From: Echinometra lucunter
Lineage: Eukaryota; Echinodermata; Echinoidea; Camarodonta; Echinometridae
Direction of reading: 5' to 3'
NCBI GenBank assembly: GCA_029962745.1
Contig: CM057153.1
Coordinates: 39,784,779 to 39,848,778 of the forward strand
Length of the DNA: 64,000 bases
The position numbers and the translations under genes are program-made. The notes below the pieces were generated by a model. It had not been told where the DNA came from and did no database searches. It was given only the letters and a program-made list of their open reading frames with translations. Shown here one piece after another: positions 11,021 through 22,873 of the stretch. Position 1 is the stretch's first letter, and the number at the start of each line of letters is the position of its first letter.

Positions 11021-14000
11021 ATGGTGTTGACGCTCCGGTTGCGAAGGGTGCTGGTTGGGGGTGCCCTCCTTGGAGCTGGAGCGATTACAGCTGGATATGT
11101 TGTATCCAAAAACAATGAAAAGAAACTGGCTCAGGTATGTGTAAGAATAGAAATTATGGGGTTAGAAAAGATGACATTAAGTATTGTGATACGAAACTCA
11201 ATTAGTTGTATTTAGAATGAAAGGGAAATTGAAATTAAAAGTTTAAAATTTATTTACAAGTCATACTTGTCTCAAAGAATATACGAAGGGAAGATATTTT
11301 TATGTGCTATCCATGATGTCTAATAAATTCTAGAACACAGTGTCTGAAAAGAACTCCAAGAAGCAACAATGGAGGGCTCTGTAAGGTAGACCATACAGTG
11401 TTGAATAATAAAATACATGTACATTATCTCGCACAGTTCAGTAGACCATGTATGCAAATGTGCCATTTTAGCACACTGCTGTATTTTTGTTAATCCCCTG
11501 AATTATTGCCTATTGCTATGCATTCATCTGAGCATTTTTACTGCAGTGTTTGTTCTTCAGGGGGATGTACTCTGTCATGTCTGAGCAAAACTTACATTTG
11601 GATAACCATATGAATGATTTGTTGTCTTTGTTCTTTTATTGAGTATACTGTACATTTTTTAAAATGAAAGCATCTCTTTGTATATTTCCAGACCCGACAA
11701 GCTCAGGTTGTGGCAGCCGAACTACGCAATGTTCACTATATATCCTCTCTCCCGACCCGGGAGCAACAGATCCAGTCCTTACAGCACACACATGAATATG
11801 ATGTCTTAATCATAGGGGGTGGGGCGACTGGTTGTGGAGTGGCTCTGGATGCAGTTAGTAGAGGTTAGTACCACTGATCTGTATGAAAAAATCTGGATAT
11901 CCCATTGGCTGAGATTTGTGAAGCCGCCCGACCGTCACGTTACTACTCCAAAGTACCACTCCATGAATGCATTCCCCATTTGTTTGTGTACAAATCCATC
12001 CTTAAAAAATGGGCTAAATTTGTGTAAAATGCTGGAATTTTCAGCTCTTAAAAACGTCAAATAGAAGGCTTTGGACCAAGATTTCGCCCATAATCATGAT
12101 GAAAATGAATAAGTCTAATTTACATACAAAGTCATTGAGGTTTTGAGTGGTAAAATGGCCATTTTCACCCGTGCATCTGCTTCAAGTGTTTGTACGGTGC
12201 ATAATAGGCAATGAGATGTCCAGATTCTTTTCGTAGAGATCAGTGGTTAGTACCCTCATTTTCTATTGCCAGCTTTTCTGTCAGACCTCAGTAGTATCAA
12301 TAACAGTAACAACTTTTTTTCTGTGCAAGTGCACCCTGCAGCTGTCCTTGCCTGAGTATACTAACACATGCACACAACATGATAGGGTATACCTTTAATT
12401 GAAATCTCATGATCCCCTCTTATTTTTGATGAAGTTTGACCAGCCCTTTACAAAACGTTTATAAAATCATTATAGGACTACATTTAGGAAACAGATTGGA
12501 TATTGGATATAATGTTGAAAATACTATCACCTCTTTTTGTGTAAATCTGTGATTATCTTGTATATATAGTTTGTACTTGTCAGGCTGGTGTAAGATAGCT
12601 CTGAATGCACATGTAGTGCCAGCATGGGCCACAAACAACAGAACCAAATAACAGGCAATTTTGTAATAGTAAATAAAGGTTGAAATCAGAGAGTATCAGA
12701 ACTTATGATGATTGATTCATTGATAATTCTTTTTAAGGTGATATGCTTGTGTTTTGTACAATACAGGACTAAAGACAGCACTCGTAGAGAAGTATGATTT
12801 TTCCAGTGGTACTAGCAGTCGCAGCACAAAGCTGATTCATGGTGGTGTACGCTACCTTCAGAAAGCCATCTTAGGACTAGATTATGATCAGGTGAGTTAG
12901 TCCTAGGCTAGTCTACACAGGTGCATCAAAATCTTGTAGCTAAACAAGGCTGGGTGCAGGAGTCGAGGGGTGACTGACACCCAGAAATTAAGAACAAAGT
13001 TCGGATTTGAAGACTGATTCCTTTGAGACATTATGAGACGTTGTTGAAGTTTAAGATCACTACATGTTTCAAAAGAAGGATGTTTTGATAAAAATTTGTG
13101 GTTCATGGGATCATAGGTCATTTATCTCTTCAGTGGTCATTCAAAGTTTCATGTTATGAAATTCATGAGTCAGAACTCTGTAAAATCTGTGAGAAGCATT
13201 TACCATCTCTTTTCAGCATTCATGAAATTTTAAGTTTTTAAAATCACTTCTAAACTGATTGAATATTAGATGTTTAAAAGCTGATTACTTTATCTGTATC
13301 AATCCTTCCTGATCATTATTCCACAGTACAAGCTGGTCAAAGAGGCCTTGCATGAGAGAGCCAACCTTCTGGATATAGCACCACATCTGTCCTACCCACT
13401 CCCCATTATGCTCCCTGTTTACAAGTAGGTTTCACTTTGTGCATTCTAAATTGATTAGCTTTTTGTAAACTTTAAACTAGAATATTTAGAGGCATGAAAC
13501 ATTAATGAACTGTTATGAAAGCCATTGTTGTGGAGACTTTATCTGAATTATGAAAATTCTGTGTTGTGTTTAAATGATAATGCAGCATGAAACTTGTGAA
13601 AGTTGCATGAATGCAAAGTTTCTGGGTTTTTGCTTGTTTACTTGCTTTGGGGGGGGGGGGGGGGGGGTTTCCAGTAGTCCTTAGAAGTGAGGTTGTATTA
13701 TATCATACCAGTAGTCTGTGGCAAATGCCCTTCTCCAGGTAATATGAAGTAGATTGTTAGCTCATGTGAATGATAAGATGAATACACATATTTTTTCTTA
13801 TATGGTGATAACCTGTGACATACACTGATAAATGTACCTTACCGTTTAGTCTTCACAATTGACCATCATGTTTAATCCTTTGATGCAGACTTTGGCAGCT
13901 ACCTTACTACTGGGCAGGCATCAAAGCTTATGATCTTGTTGCTGGGAGACAAAACCTGCGAGCCAGTTATTACTTGTCCAAGGAACGAGCCTTAGAGAGG

Positions 14001-17000
14001 TTTCCTATGCTGAAAAGAAACAAACTTGTTGGAGCTATAGTATACTATGATGGTGAGAGTCAATTCTGTGAATATCTTTATCACTTATTCATAAGATCAC
14101 TGGGCAAAAATGCAGAATTTGCCCTTTTTAAAAAAAAAATCATCTTTGTGAATTCACAAAAGTACCTCACATGAAGTTTTAGTTTATGATATGTGGACTA
14201 ATATGAAAGATTATTAATTTGTCATGTTAACCATAATAATGAATGAATAATATGAAAATGGCTTATATTGTCTTAATACTTGCCTCTTTCAAGACAGCTT
14301 GCTTCCAGTATAAAGAAGGCAATATTGCAAACCAGGGAGCGAGTACGCTTTCAATGCGACATTATCCTATTCCCATGTAGTTATAATTCAACATGCATGC
14401 CAGCATGAAAGAAATGATATTGTCTTCTTATGAGATGTTGTCTGAAGGTTGAATTAGTCCTTGTTTGGAGTTAAAGGCCATTGTTGTAAGGGCCAAAAGG
14501 CATAATCCAAGATTGTTGTATTAATGAACCATAGATTTAGATTTCAGAGGTTAGTTAAATGATATCCCATTATGATAAATTGAGTGTTGAGGTGTTGTGG
14601 TGTAGTGGTTACATCACTGGACTGTAGATCATATGGTTTGTGGTTCAAGTCCTGCTTAGCACTATTTGTAAAACATTTATAATTGCTACTCTCCACCCAG
14701 GTGTAGTAAATGGGGACCCTGTAGGAAGAAATTCCTTGAAATGCTAGAGTGGCATAATAGCAGCCATGCTAAAGCCGGGGTAATAACAGAGGAGCGTCAG
14801 GAGCATCCAGTTTGAGAGACATGAGCACTATAAAAAAAAACCACTATTATTATTATTAACATGTTGTCAGGTCAGCACAATGATGCAAGAATGAATATTG
14901 CCATAGCCCTGACAGCAGCAAGGATGGGTGCAACGTTAGCGAACCACACAGAGGTACTTGATCTTATCAAGTTTAAGAATGAGAAGGGAGAGGAAGAGGT
15001 GAGAGGAGCAAGGCTTAGGGATAGAATCTCAGGTGAGTATCAAACATTCTTTTCCCCTCATTGTGACTTCCTTTTTTCTCTTTCTGTTTGAAAAACAATT
15101 AATCAGTTTTTCTTGCATGTTTGCAGCAAAAACCCACTTTGCTTGTATTTTCATACTCTCTCTCTTTTTACTTGACCTTGTTATTCTCTTATATAACAGG
15201 GAGAACAATTCTTGACGAATGCAAACAAAAAATGTAATTCTATATATGTATAGAACAGCTTTTCTATAGACCCCAGTACAAGTTATCTCAGGCTTAAGTA
15301 TTCAAGGGGTTAAGTGCAAAAATATGTGTTGCTAACTATCTCTAAATAATAGAATAACTATGGGCTCGGCTTTGCACAGCAACATTACTGTAGAAAGCAT
15401 TGTCAGTAAGGCATTGGATAAAAGGGAGCATATTCAAAAGTTCTAATATTACAAAAATACTCCTAATGCATTGCTTTTCTGCTCTTCACTTGCCTAAGAC
15501 AGAGAAAATGCTGTATATGTATCTGCATGTATGAAATCTAATGTAGGGTGTATTTTTATTATTACCATATCAAATTTTATTCGTTTGATTTGTTGGCTGT
15601 ATAGGTAAAGAATACAGTGTCCTAGCCAAGTGTGTGATAAATGCCACAGGGCCCTTCACTGATAGCATCAGAAGAATGGCTGTCCCAGAGTGCCAGAAGA
15701 TTTGCCAACCAAGCTCAGGAGTTCACATAGTACTACCAGACTACTACAGGTATGTTATTGGACAAAGATCACTTACATATTGTCCTTGACGGAGGAGTTT
15801 AAAAGAAGATCTGTAACACATTTCTTGTTATTACATTTTGTTTCCACAAATCATTTTATTTTCTACACAATTTTTTCCTTAAGTTATGAAGACAGGTCTA
15901 GTTTTTGAAGATTCCTACATATGACCAGTTGGCTGCTATTCAGAATGACTGTCCTGTACACTTGGTCAGCTGTACATGTTTGTTACTTAGACATACTAGG
16001 ATCATCATGTTTTTCAACTAGTACTTACCAAATACACTATATTGAAAATATAGGAAAATTGAAGAACCAGTCAAATATTGCTGTTGCAATATTCATTGCT
16101 TTCATATCCTGATTGCTAGCCAAATTGTTTACTTTCTTCCTGTAGCCCTGAAGCTATGGGGCTGTTAGATCCATCTACCAGTGATGGGCGTGTCATCTTC
16201 TTTCTCCCCTGGGAGAAGTTCACTCTCGCTGGGACAACGGATAGACCTTGTGAGGTCACTCATCACCCCTCCCCATCAGAAGCAGACATTCAGTTTATCT
16301 TGAAAGAAATCAAAGACTACCTCAGCAAAGATGTCACAGGTAAACACCCTCTCACACCTCAGTCGCCTTGATAAACTCTTGAGTTCTTTTGGCCTTCACT
16401 TGCAGTTTTTCTCCTTAAAAACTTGATAACAGAGATCCTATTACTGATGCCTTTGTCAGATGACTTTCCCCTAATGTATCTAAAATGGTTGAAACTTACA
16501 TTTAAGTTTGAGTAATTGACAAGTTGGGAGTAACCCCAGACTTTTCTCAATAGTTTAAACATTTCATGTTATCCTATCCTCTGGGTTGTCTCTAAGTGTC
16601 TATCACAGTTCAACCTAGACAGGATTTACTTGAAACCTTAAGGCTCATTGATATGAAGCAGAAAACCCCCGCCATAAACTTAAGAATTTAACATAATGTG
16701 TAATACATTTTTTATTTGTTCTTGTGGTTTAGCAGTGTAATCAATGTGTGATATCAACTTTCTTTTCCCATCCACAGTGAGGCGAGGTGATGTAATGGCT
16801 GCCTGGAGTGGGATCAGACCATTGGTGACAGACCCAAACTCAAAGAACACGGAGTCCATCTCAAGGAATCACGTCATTGATGTCTCCCATAACAAACTCA
16901 TCACAATCGCAGGTAAGCATCAAGTAAACTGTTCATTTTTAAGAGTTATTAGTTATCATCACAGGCCTGTATACTAGCACTATTTTATCTATTATATTTG

Positions 17001-20000
17001 GAGGAAATTAATGAGGTCTGTAATCATTTAAGTGAATTCTCCTTGTTTACTATCGCCCTAAAAAGTACCCAGATATCGAATTCTCACTCTGCACAGTGTA
17101 TTGTTGGATAGCTTTTGTAACCCATGTAAACCATGACATGTATTCATTTGAAGGAAAATTTGCCAGCCAAAGCATAGTGGGCATACTTGTCTCAATGCAC
17201 TGCACATATCCATTGTGAGTTTCATAAGCTTCTATTGCATCATTGCTTTGTATGTGCAGGGAGAGCTGTGCTTTGTCCATAATTACACCACAGTTTGTAG
17301 TGAATTGTAGATTTGACCAGTTAGAAGCCTAGAATCTTGGCATGTGGTATATAAACATGCCTACTTTAATATGATATTATTAATTATAAAACTGGTTCAA
17401 GGATGTAGCCAATAGCGAGTGCGTATGCATGTCACGTGTTCATGCTTTAATTCTACGCAACCTTCCAGCCGTGCATTTTTTGTGCAGCACTGTGCATTTT
17501 GGATGCATCACTTTACCTCTAGCGCATAAAAACTGAGACACGCGCCATGAAACATGCGTTCTTTCTAGAAGTCTATCACAAGGATTTTGATGCACTTACT
17601 CAGCTGGGGCACATCACACTGGCTACGGAGAAAGCAGATGTTGCCTCCTTGTCTGTGCGATCTGAGGAAATTTGGAGCGGTTTTAACAAATTTTCCACTA
17701 CAAATTCATACTGCCGTTTAATAAAACAAATAATGCACGGATTTAAATTTGTGATGTTGATGGCGATGCAGGCATCGCGGGTATTTACAATATCGTGCAA
17801 AAGCACTCGGTGCAAGCGCCTCGTGCTAGTTGCACATTGTAAACACCCTCGAGTGCGCTGCTTCGCCACTAACACACTCACATCTGTGCATTATTTGTAT
17901 AATGTGTAATGCAGGCCTTCAATGAATGGACCAAGCATCACAGCATGGCAATGGATGTTGTTGATACATATGTTGATGTTAATGGGGACCCATTGTTTCA
18001 CTTCCATGTACTCCCAATTGCCAATTGGTATTCCATGGGGGCAATGGGGACCTGGATCTGGAACCATGAATAATTGTCTCACTTTAATAATTTATTCTCT
18101 ATTTGCTTCACACAGGAGGTAAATGGACAACATATCGTAGCATGGCAGTGGATGCCGTTGATGCAGCCGTAGAGGCATGCGGTCTAGAGCCAAGAAACGG
18201 TTCCCTTACTGATGGTCTGCTGCTAGAGGGCGCTCATGGATGGACACCGACCATGTTTATCAGACTCATTCAAGACTTTGGACTGGAAAATGAGGTGACA
18301 GGAGCAGACTCTATTTTGATACTTAAATACCATATTCCAAAAAGCCTTAAGCCGATCTAACTTTGTCAGTCTCTGGCATTAGGAGCAGCTAGTGTACATG
18401 GCATATTAGCTGCACTCTGGTGTCTAACAGTTCACACTTTGTGTTAAATGTTAATACATACAAAGAAAGTACCAGCATACAGTCCATTTGGCTCATTAAA
18501 ATTCTCATTAGAAACTGTTTGTATTTCAAAAATACTTGGGAAGAAAAGAGAGAGGGCCATGTAGCTCATGATCAGAAAGAATCATGTTACAAAGAGGCTA
18601 AAACTTTACAAAAAAAAGATGAGAGGGACACTCATCGCCTCTCTCACTGGCTTCCTCTTATTAAAGAAAAGCTCTTTATCTGTTGCTGTTGTTATTTTTG
18701 TTGATATTGATGTTTTTGTTTTTGTTTTTGTTTTGGTTTTGGTTTTGGTTTTTGTTGTAGTGTACTATGTCATACCTGAAAAAGGCTTTGCAAAGCCTAG
18801 TTTGCAGGCACAAACAGTCATTTGAAACATTTTATAGGGGTCTGAATATGAGACATGTACTATAGCTCCTCCTGATCTATATTGACACAGCCAGTAGGCA
18901 TGTGGGCTAGGCTTTTCTCAAGATGCAATGTATTCTAATAAAATGTCATTTAGGCCATAGGGTCTGTGCTGGCAGACTAAGGTCAACCTTTGATACCCTG
19001 ATACCTTATGTACTCAGTTACCATATTAATTATACTGTAATATTCTTTGTATTCTTATTGATAGGTTGCCCAACATTTGTCCAATACCTATGGGGACAAA
19101 GCTGTGGAGGTAGCACGATTGGCTTGTTTGACTGGAAAGAGATGGCCAGTAGTAGGCAAAAGGCTTATAGAAGATTTCCCATACATTGAAGCAGAGGTAA
19201 GATTGTATTACTCATGTCCTAGGTGAGGAGAGAGGAGAGGAGAGAGGGCAAAATGTAATTTCTTGTGTATTTTGCTTCTTTGTTTCTTTGAGAGTCCATC
19301 AGCAGTTGCTTAACATATCTTAAGATCTCCTGTAAGCTACAAAGGCGTTAGAGCCATGTGAAAGTAACTGAGTTAGCATCCATCTTATCCTTTTATAATT
19401 TTCTTAGGCAGATATGTCAGGCAAACCTAGCTCTGTTTGCATTGTTTGAGATGGGGTAAATGTGTCTTTAAAAAAATATATACAACAAAGATATGATCAT
19501 CACAATTGTGTAACATGATTTTCCTCATAAATTTAGGACATACAGCACAGCTGGAAAAAAAAGCCAGTCTGTGAAGGTGCTTACAGATTAACCTGTTGAC
19601 TACTGAATGCTCTGAGTCTACATAGGTTTTATACAGGGGCCACTTGGTTCCTGTAGGCAGCAAGTTAATTACTATAGAATCATTTGGCATTATCTGTCCT
19701 TCATTGTAGGTGGTGTATGCAGTGAAGGAGTATGCTTCTACAGCAGTGGATGTTCTGGCTAGAAGAACTCGTCTTGCCTTTCTTAACGTTCAAGCAGCAG
19801 AAGAAGCCTTACCCAGGATTGTGGAGATCATGGCCAAGGAACTTGGATGGAACAAAACTAAACAACAGGTTTAAAATTGATATTCTTCTTACAGTTAACA
19901 CTTTCAGTGCCCTAGCATGTAACATTGTCTCTGGGGGGGGGGGGGGGGGGGGAGATATCATAAAGAACCAGTGTTTGTCTCGCACAGTTTCTCATTCTTG

Positions 20001-22003
20001 ATTGATCTTTACAAACTTGTTGGCAGCAGAGGGGTTGCACAAATATCAAATATCAATACAATATCCACACTTGACAAAGTTGACATGCATGGAACATGTA
20101 AAGTACCTCAAAAAACAGTGCGATATCAGTTATTTTGTTGTACTTTTTTTAATCTTTGTCTGCCATTCTTAAGACTTAGACTGCATAGAAAATATATATT
20201 TATCATAAACCAGTCTTGTTGCTGCAGTTATGAGCATTCAGGCATTTATGTCATTTATGCTGTAAGCAAACATTGTCAAGATTGTTCTTTCCAGTAGATT
20301 ACCATATTGGTGTGATGTTGCATCTTATACAGATGGAGCTTGCCGATGGAAGGAAATTCTTGAATGAGGAGATGGGATACAACTGTCGAGCAGAGCTTAT
20401 GACGGTACCCATCAACTTCACTGACGGAGAGAAAGAGAAATACACCAAGCGTTTCCAGATGTTAGACAAGGAAAAGAAAGGATACATTACTCCCAATGAC
20501 ATGAGACAGTTCTTGCAGGTACTGTTACCTTGCCAAATATTTCTTTTTTCTACATCACTTTCTGAAAACCAGAAGAAGTATCAGAGTTAAAAGGATGTTA
20601 TCTAACACTAGTAAAGATTCAGAACTGTTTTACCTTAAAAAATTGATACATTATGAAAAAGATGTCCTGAAAGAGCTGAATAATTGATTTATTTTGTCAT
20701 CTTGAACCAATCTGAATTAATCATGTTCAGATTGCATTTTCTCTGAATCAGACCCGTAGTGTGTTACAATGTAGATTAAATTTTTGCTTGTAGAGTGATT
20801 GTAATATAGCAGATATTTCTTTATGCTAGAGATTCATGGATACAAGTTAGAATGGCTGCCACTGCTATAATAATCTTGTTTTAGGCCACATACTCACCTG
20901 TATTTGCCTCTCTGCAGCCATAAGAGGTTGAGAATCTGGAAGGACTGCCGAAAGCCAATATAGTGTAAAAATGCTCCTGTCATCATACAGGAGACATCGA
21001 ATGTAGGCTTGAATTGATTATCCAGTAGTCAAATGGGACTATAATTATTTTATACATGTACCATGATTGTTCAGTAGCTACATGCATGTACATGTTTATG
21101 ATGTTTATATGTATTGTTATGATTATTCTCTGGCCAGAGTGTTGGAGATGACTTGACTGAAGATCAACTACGCAGCATGATGAATGAAGTAGACTGTAAC
21201 AAGAATGGCAGAGTAGAACTCACTGAATTCCTGCAGGTTAGTAGCATTGTCAGTCAAGTATATGTGGCTTACTTATTTGCGAGGAAGGGAAGACCTGGGC
21301 TAAGTCCAAAGCATAATTTACCTTTCTTGTCTCCGATTTCCGTCATTTGTAACCCAGTTGCTGTTAGGAAGAGTTTGTGAGATTGCTCACATTATTACAG
21401 TAACTTCTCTGATTATGAACTGGCTGGCAGCAAGCTTAATTTCCTGTTATCCTTGACAACCAATCAGAGCCCATTATGTTTTTCGCACGTTTTTCCCCTT
21501 TGCTTTCCATTTATTTAGATTCGATTTTCAGCTTTCTGTACATTTGTGCGGTATACTCTGATGAGTGCATGTCGTAAAGCTTTTAACCTGTTGAATACAA
21601 TTAGATTTCAGTATAAACGTGATTTCCATAGACATTAGCCCAAGTTATCTTGGCTTAGTATTCAATGGGATAATATGTGTGTGTGTTCAATGCTATTCTC
21701 TTTACCTAAATTTGTGGAAATCTGGATAAACCTTCAAAAGACCACAAGCAGCTATATAAAAGAGTTATGGCTTCTCTAAAGCACCCCTTTATTGCTTTTG
21801 TTTTGTTAATACCATTAGTAATTCTAGATCCTGGGGTGATTATCATTCTAGTAACTATGTTAAGCTCCATATTTTTTGCTTTTGTTTACCAGCTCATGAG
21901 TGCAATCAGGACGGGGGCAATGGCCAACATTCGCCTTGAGCTGGCGCTTAACAAGTGGGAGCGTAAACTGATCCCAACATACAGGAGTGGAGGTGGAGTA
22001 TAG
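11021..22003 (+). CDS. GPD2: Mitochondrial glycerol-3-phosphate dehydrogenase (FAD-dependent)
   Basis: Oxidises glycerol 3-phosphate to dihydroxyacetone phosphate at the outer face of the inner mitochondrial membrane and passes electrons to ubiquinone. Coding exons: 11021-11134, 11692-11863, 12767-12891, 13327-13424, 13889-14052, 14871-15032, 15605-15749, 16146-16339, 16778-16912, 18116-18294, 19065-19196, 19710-19868, 20333-20518, 21138-21236, 21893-22003. All junctions are GT-AG, phases agree, and the sum is 725 codons with stop (human 727 residues). A basic hydrophobic N-terminus ([15 protein letters not shown]) fits mitochondrial import. The FAD-binding GGGATG is at residues 80-85. [19 protein letters not shown] and [17 protein letters not shown] segments follow. 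Near the C-terminus are two EF-hands: a degenerate loop at 638-649 and a canonical one ([12 protein letters not shown]) at 674-685, consistent with calcium activation. The gene appears intact. Identification rests on remembered family sequence. Confidence 0.97.
11871..12246. mobile_element. MITE inserted at the GPD2 exon 2 splice donor
   Basis: Ends CCACTGATCT and, inverted, CCACTGATCT. Similarity continues about 45 bp inward with scattered mismatches (GAAAA, AATCTGGA, CATTG blocks). The direct repeat TTAGTA flanks it at 11865-11870 and 12247-12252. The left copy is intron positions +2 to +7 of the exon 2 donor. Confidence 0.82.
14586..14858 (+). mobile_element. tRNA-derived SINE in GPD2 intron 5
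   Basis: The head has a pol III A box TGGTGTAGTGG (14598-14608) and B box GGTTCAAGTCC (14642-14652) in tRNA spacing. The body carries CACCCAGGTG and GGAGCGTCAGGAGCATCCAG and ends in (ATT)n. The tail ends 12 bp before exon 6. Confidence 0.88.
17420..17912. repeat. Probable repeat insertion in GPD2 intron 9
   Basis: A GC-richer block inside an AT-rich intron, rich in GTGCA and TGCATT motifs. It carries a 120-codon frame on + and a 93-codon frame on - with no recognisable domain. The composition change suggests an inserted repeat. Ends and class not determined. Confidence 0.4.
21584..21672. repeat. Short inverted-repeat element, fullest copy of the dispersed family
   Basis: The left end reads TAACCTGTTGAATACAA and the right end TATTCAATGGGATA, forming imperfect inverted ends around TTCCATAGACATTAGCCCAA. 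It shares its core with 10815-10890 and about 15255-15320. It lies in the last GPD2 intron. Confidence 0.55.
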
Positions 22004-22873
22004 ACAATGATGTGTTTTAATCTTCTGGTGCACGGTTCACTCTCATATCATGTTTGCTGTCTTGCATCTAGATTGATTGATGTGTACATTGACAGTTAGC
22101 TAACCCATTATCTATGGAAGCAATTGGTTTCTGGATGAAACCAAGAGGAATAAGAGAATTCAATAGCTAGTGGGTTAATGATATACATGTAGGCAGAGAA
22201 ATTAACAGATGTGTGTTATAGGTATTGGGTGAGAGGTATAATACATTACAAATGTCTTGTATTGACAAATACATATACGATTACCTGATAATATAATGAC
22301 GTAGAGACAGTGAATAGATCTGTGTCACAGATTAATGGGAAATAAGGTTATACTCACAGTATATATGTGTGTAGAGAAATATATATTTATGTGTGCAAAT
22401 CACTCTTCATCTCTTTTTCCTATTCCCTATCTCTTTCTCTCACTCTCTTTCTCTTTGTCTCTCTCCCTTTCTCTCCCTCCCCTCTCTCTTCCTTCATCCT
22501 TCTCTCCCCTCCGATCGATCTCTCTCTCCCTTCCTTGCCTCTCTGTAATATCTCTCCCTCGCTCTCTCTTGTCAGACGTGTGTGTCAAGGGAAGATTTAT
22601 GTATATAAATATATATGCGAATGTGTTCGCAAATTTTTTGCCTATTATTTTACAATGTGAGAAGTATCTAACGTTTTTTATACATATTTATTTTATATCA
22701 TGATCTATGGACTAGGAAATATATGCAACTGGAATTTTCACTTTGTCAGTTACATGTATAAACATGGGTATATGCATGTTGCTGTAAACTAAATTTAATT
22801 GGAAATTGACAACTTGTCTCAACGCACAAATCATGATTTGGTTGTTGATGGTTTTTATTATTGATGCAATAAA
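22004..22873 (+). other. GPD2 3' untranslated region, minimal estimate
   Basis: Follows the TAG at 22001-22003. Contains a CT-rich microsatellite (about 22415-22570) and an AATAAA at 22868-22873, the first convincing polyadenylation signal on this strand. Further AATAAA motifs downstream (for example 25324-25329) leave room for a longer form. Confidence 0.5.
22415..22570. repeat. CT-rich low-complexity tract
   Basis: TCTCTC and CTCCCT runs over about 155 bp. Overlapping + strand ORFs of 97-122 codons here are products of the simple sequence. Confidence 0.9.

Noticed and set aside
14598..14652. Functional tRNA gene
   Set aside because: A and B boxes are present, but the sequence does not fold as a complete cloverleaf and runs into a SINE body with ATT tail.
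17547..17909. 120-codon + strand ORF in GPD2 intron 9
   Set aside because: No recognisable domain, inside an intron, and a 93-codon frame on the other strand overlaps it. Treated as part of a repeat.
22335..22703. 122-codon Ser/Leu-rich ORF downstream of GPD2
   Set aside because: Translation of the CT-rich tract in the 3' UTR.
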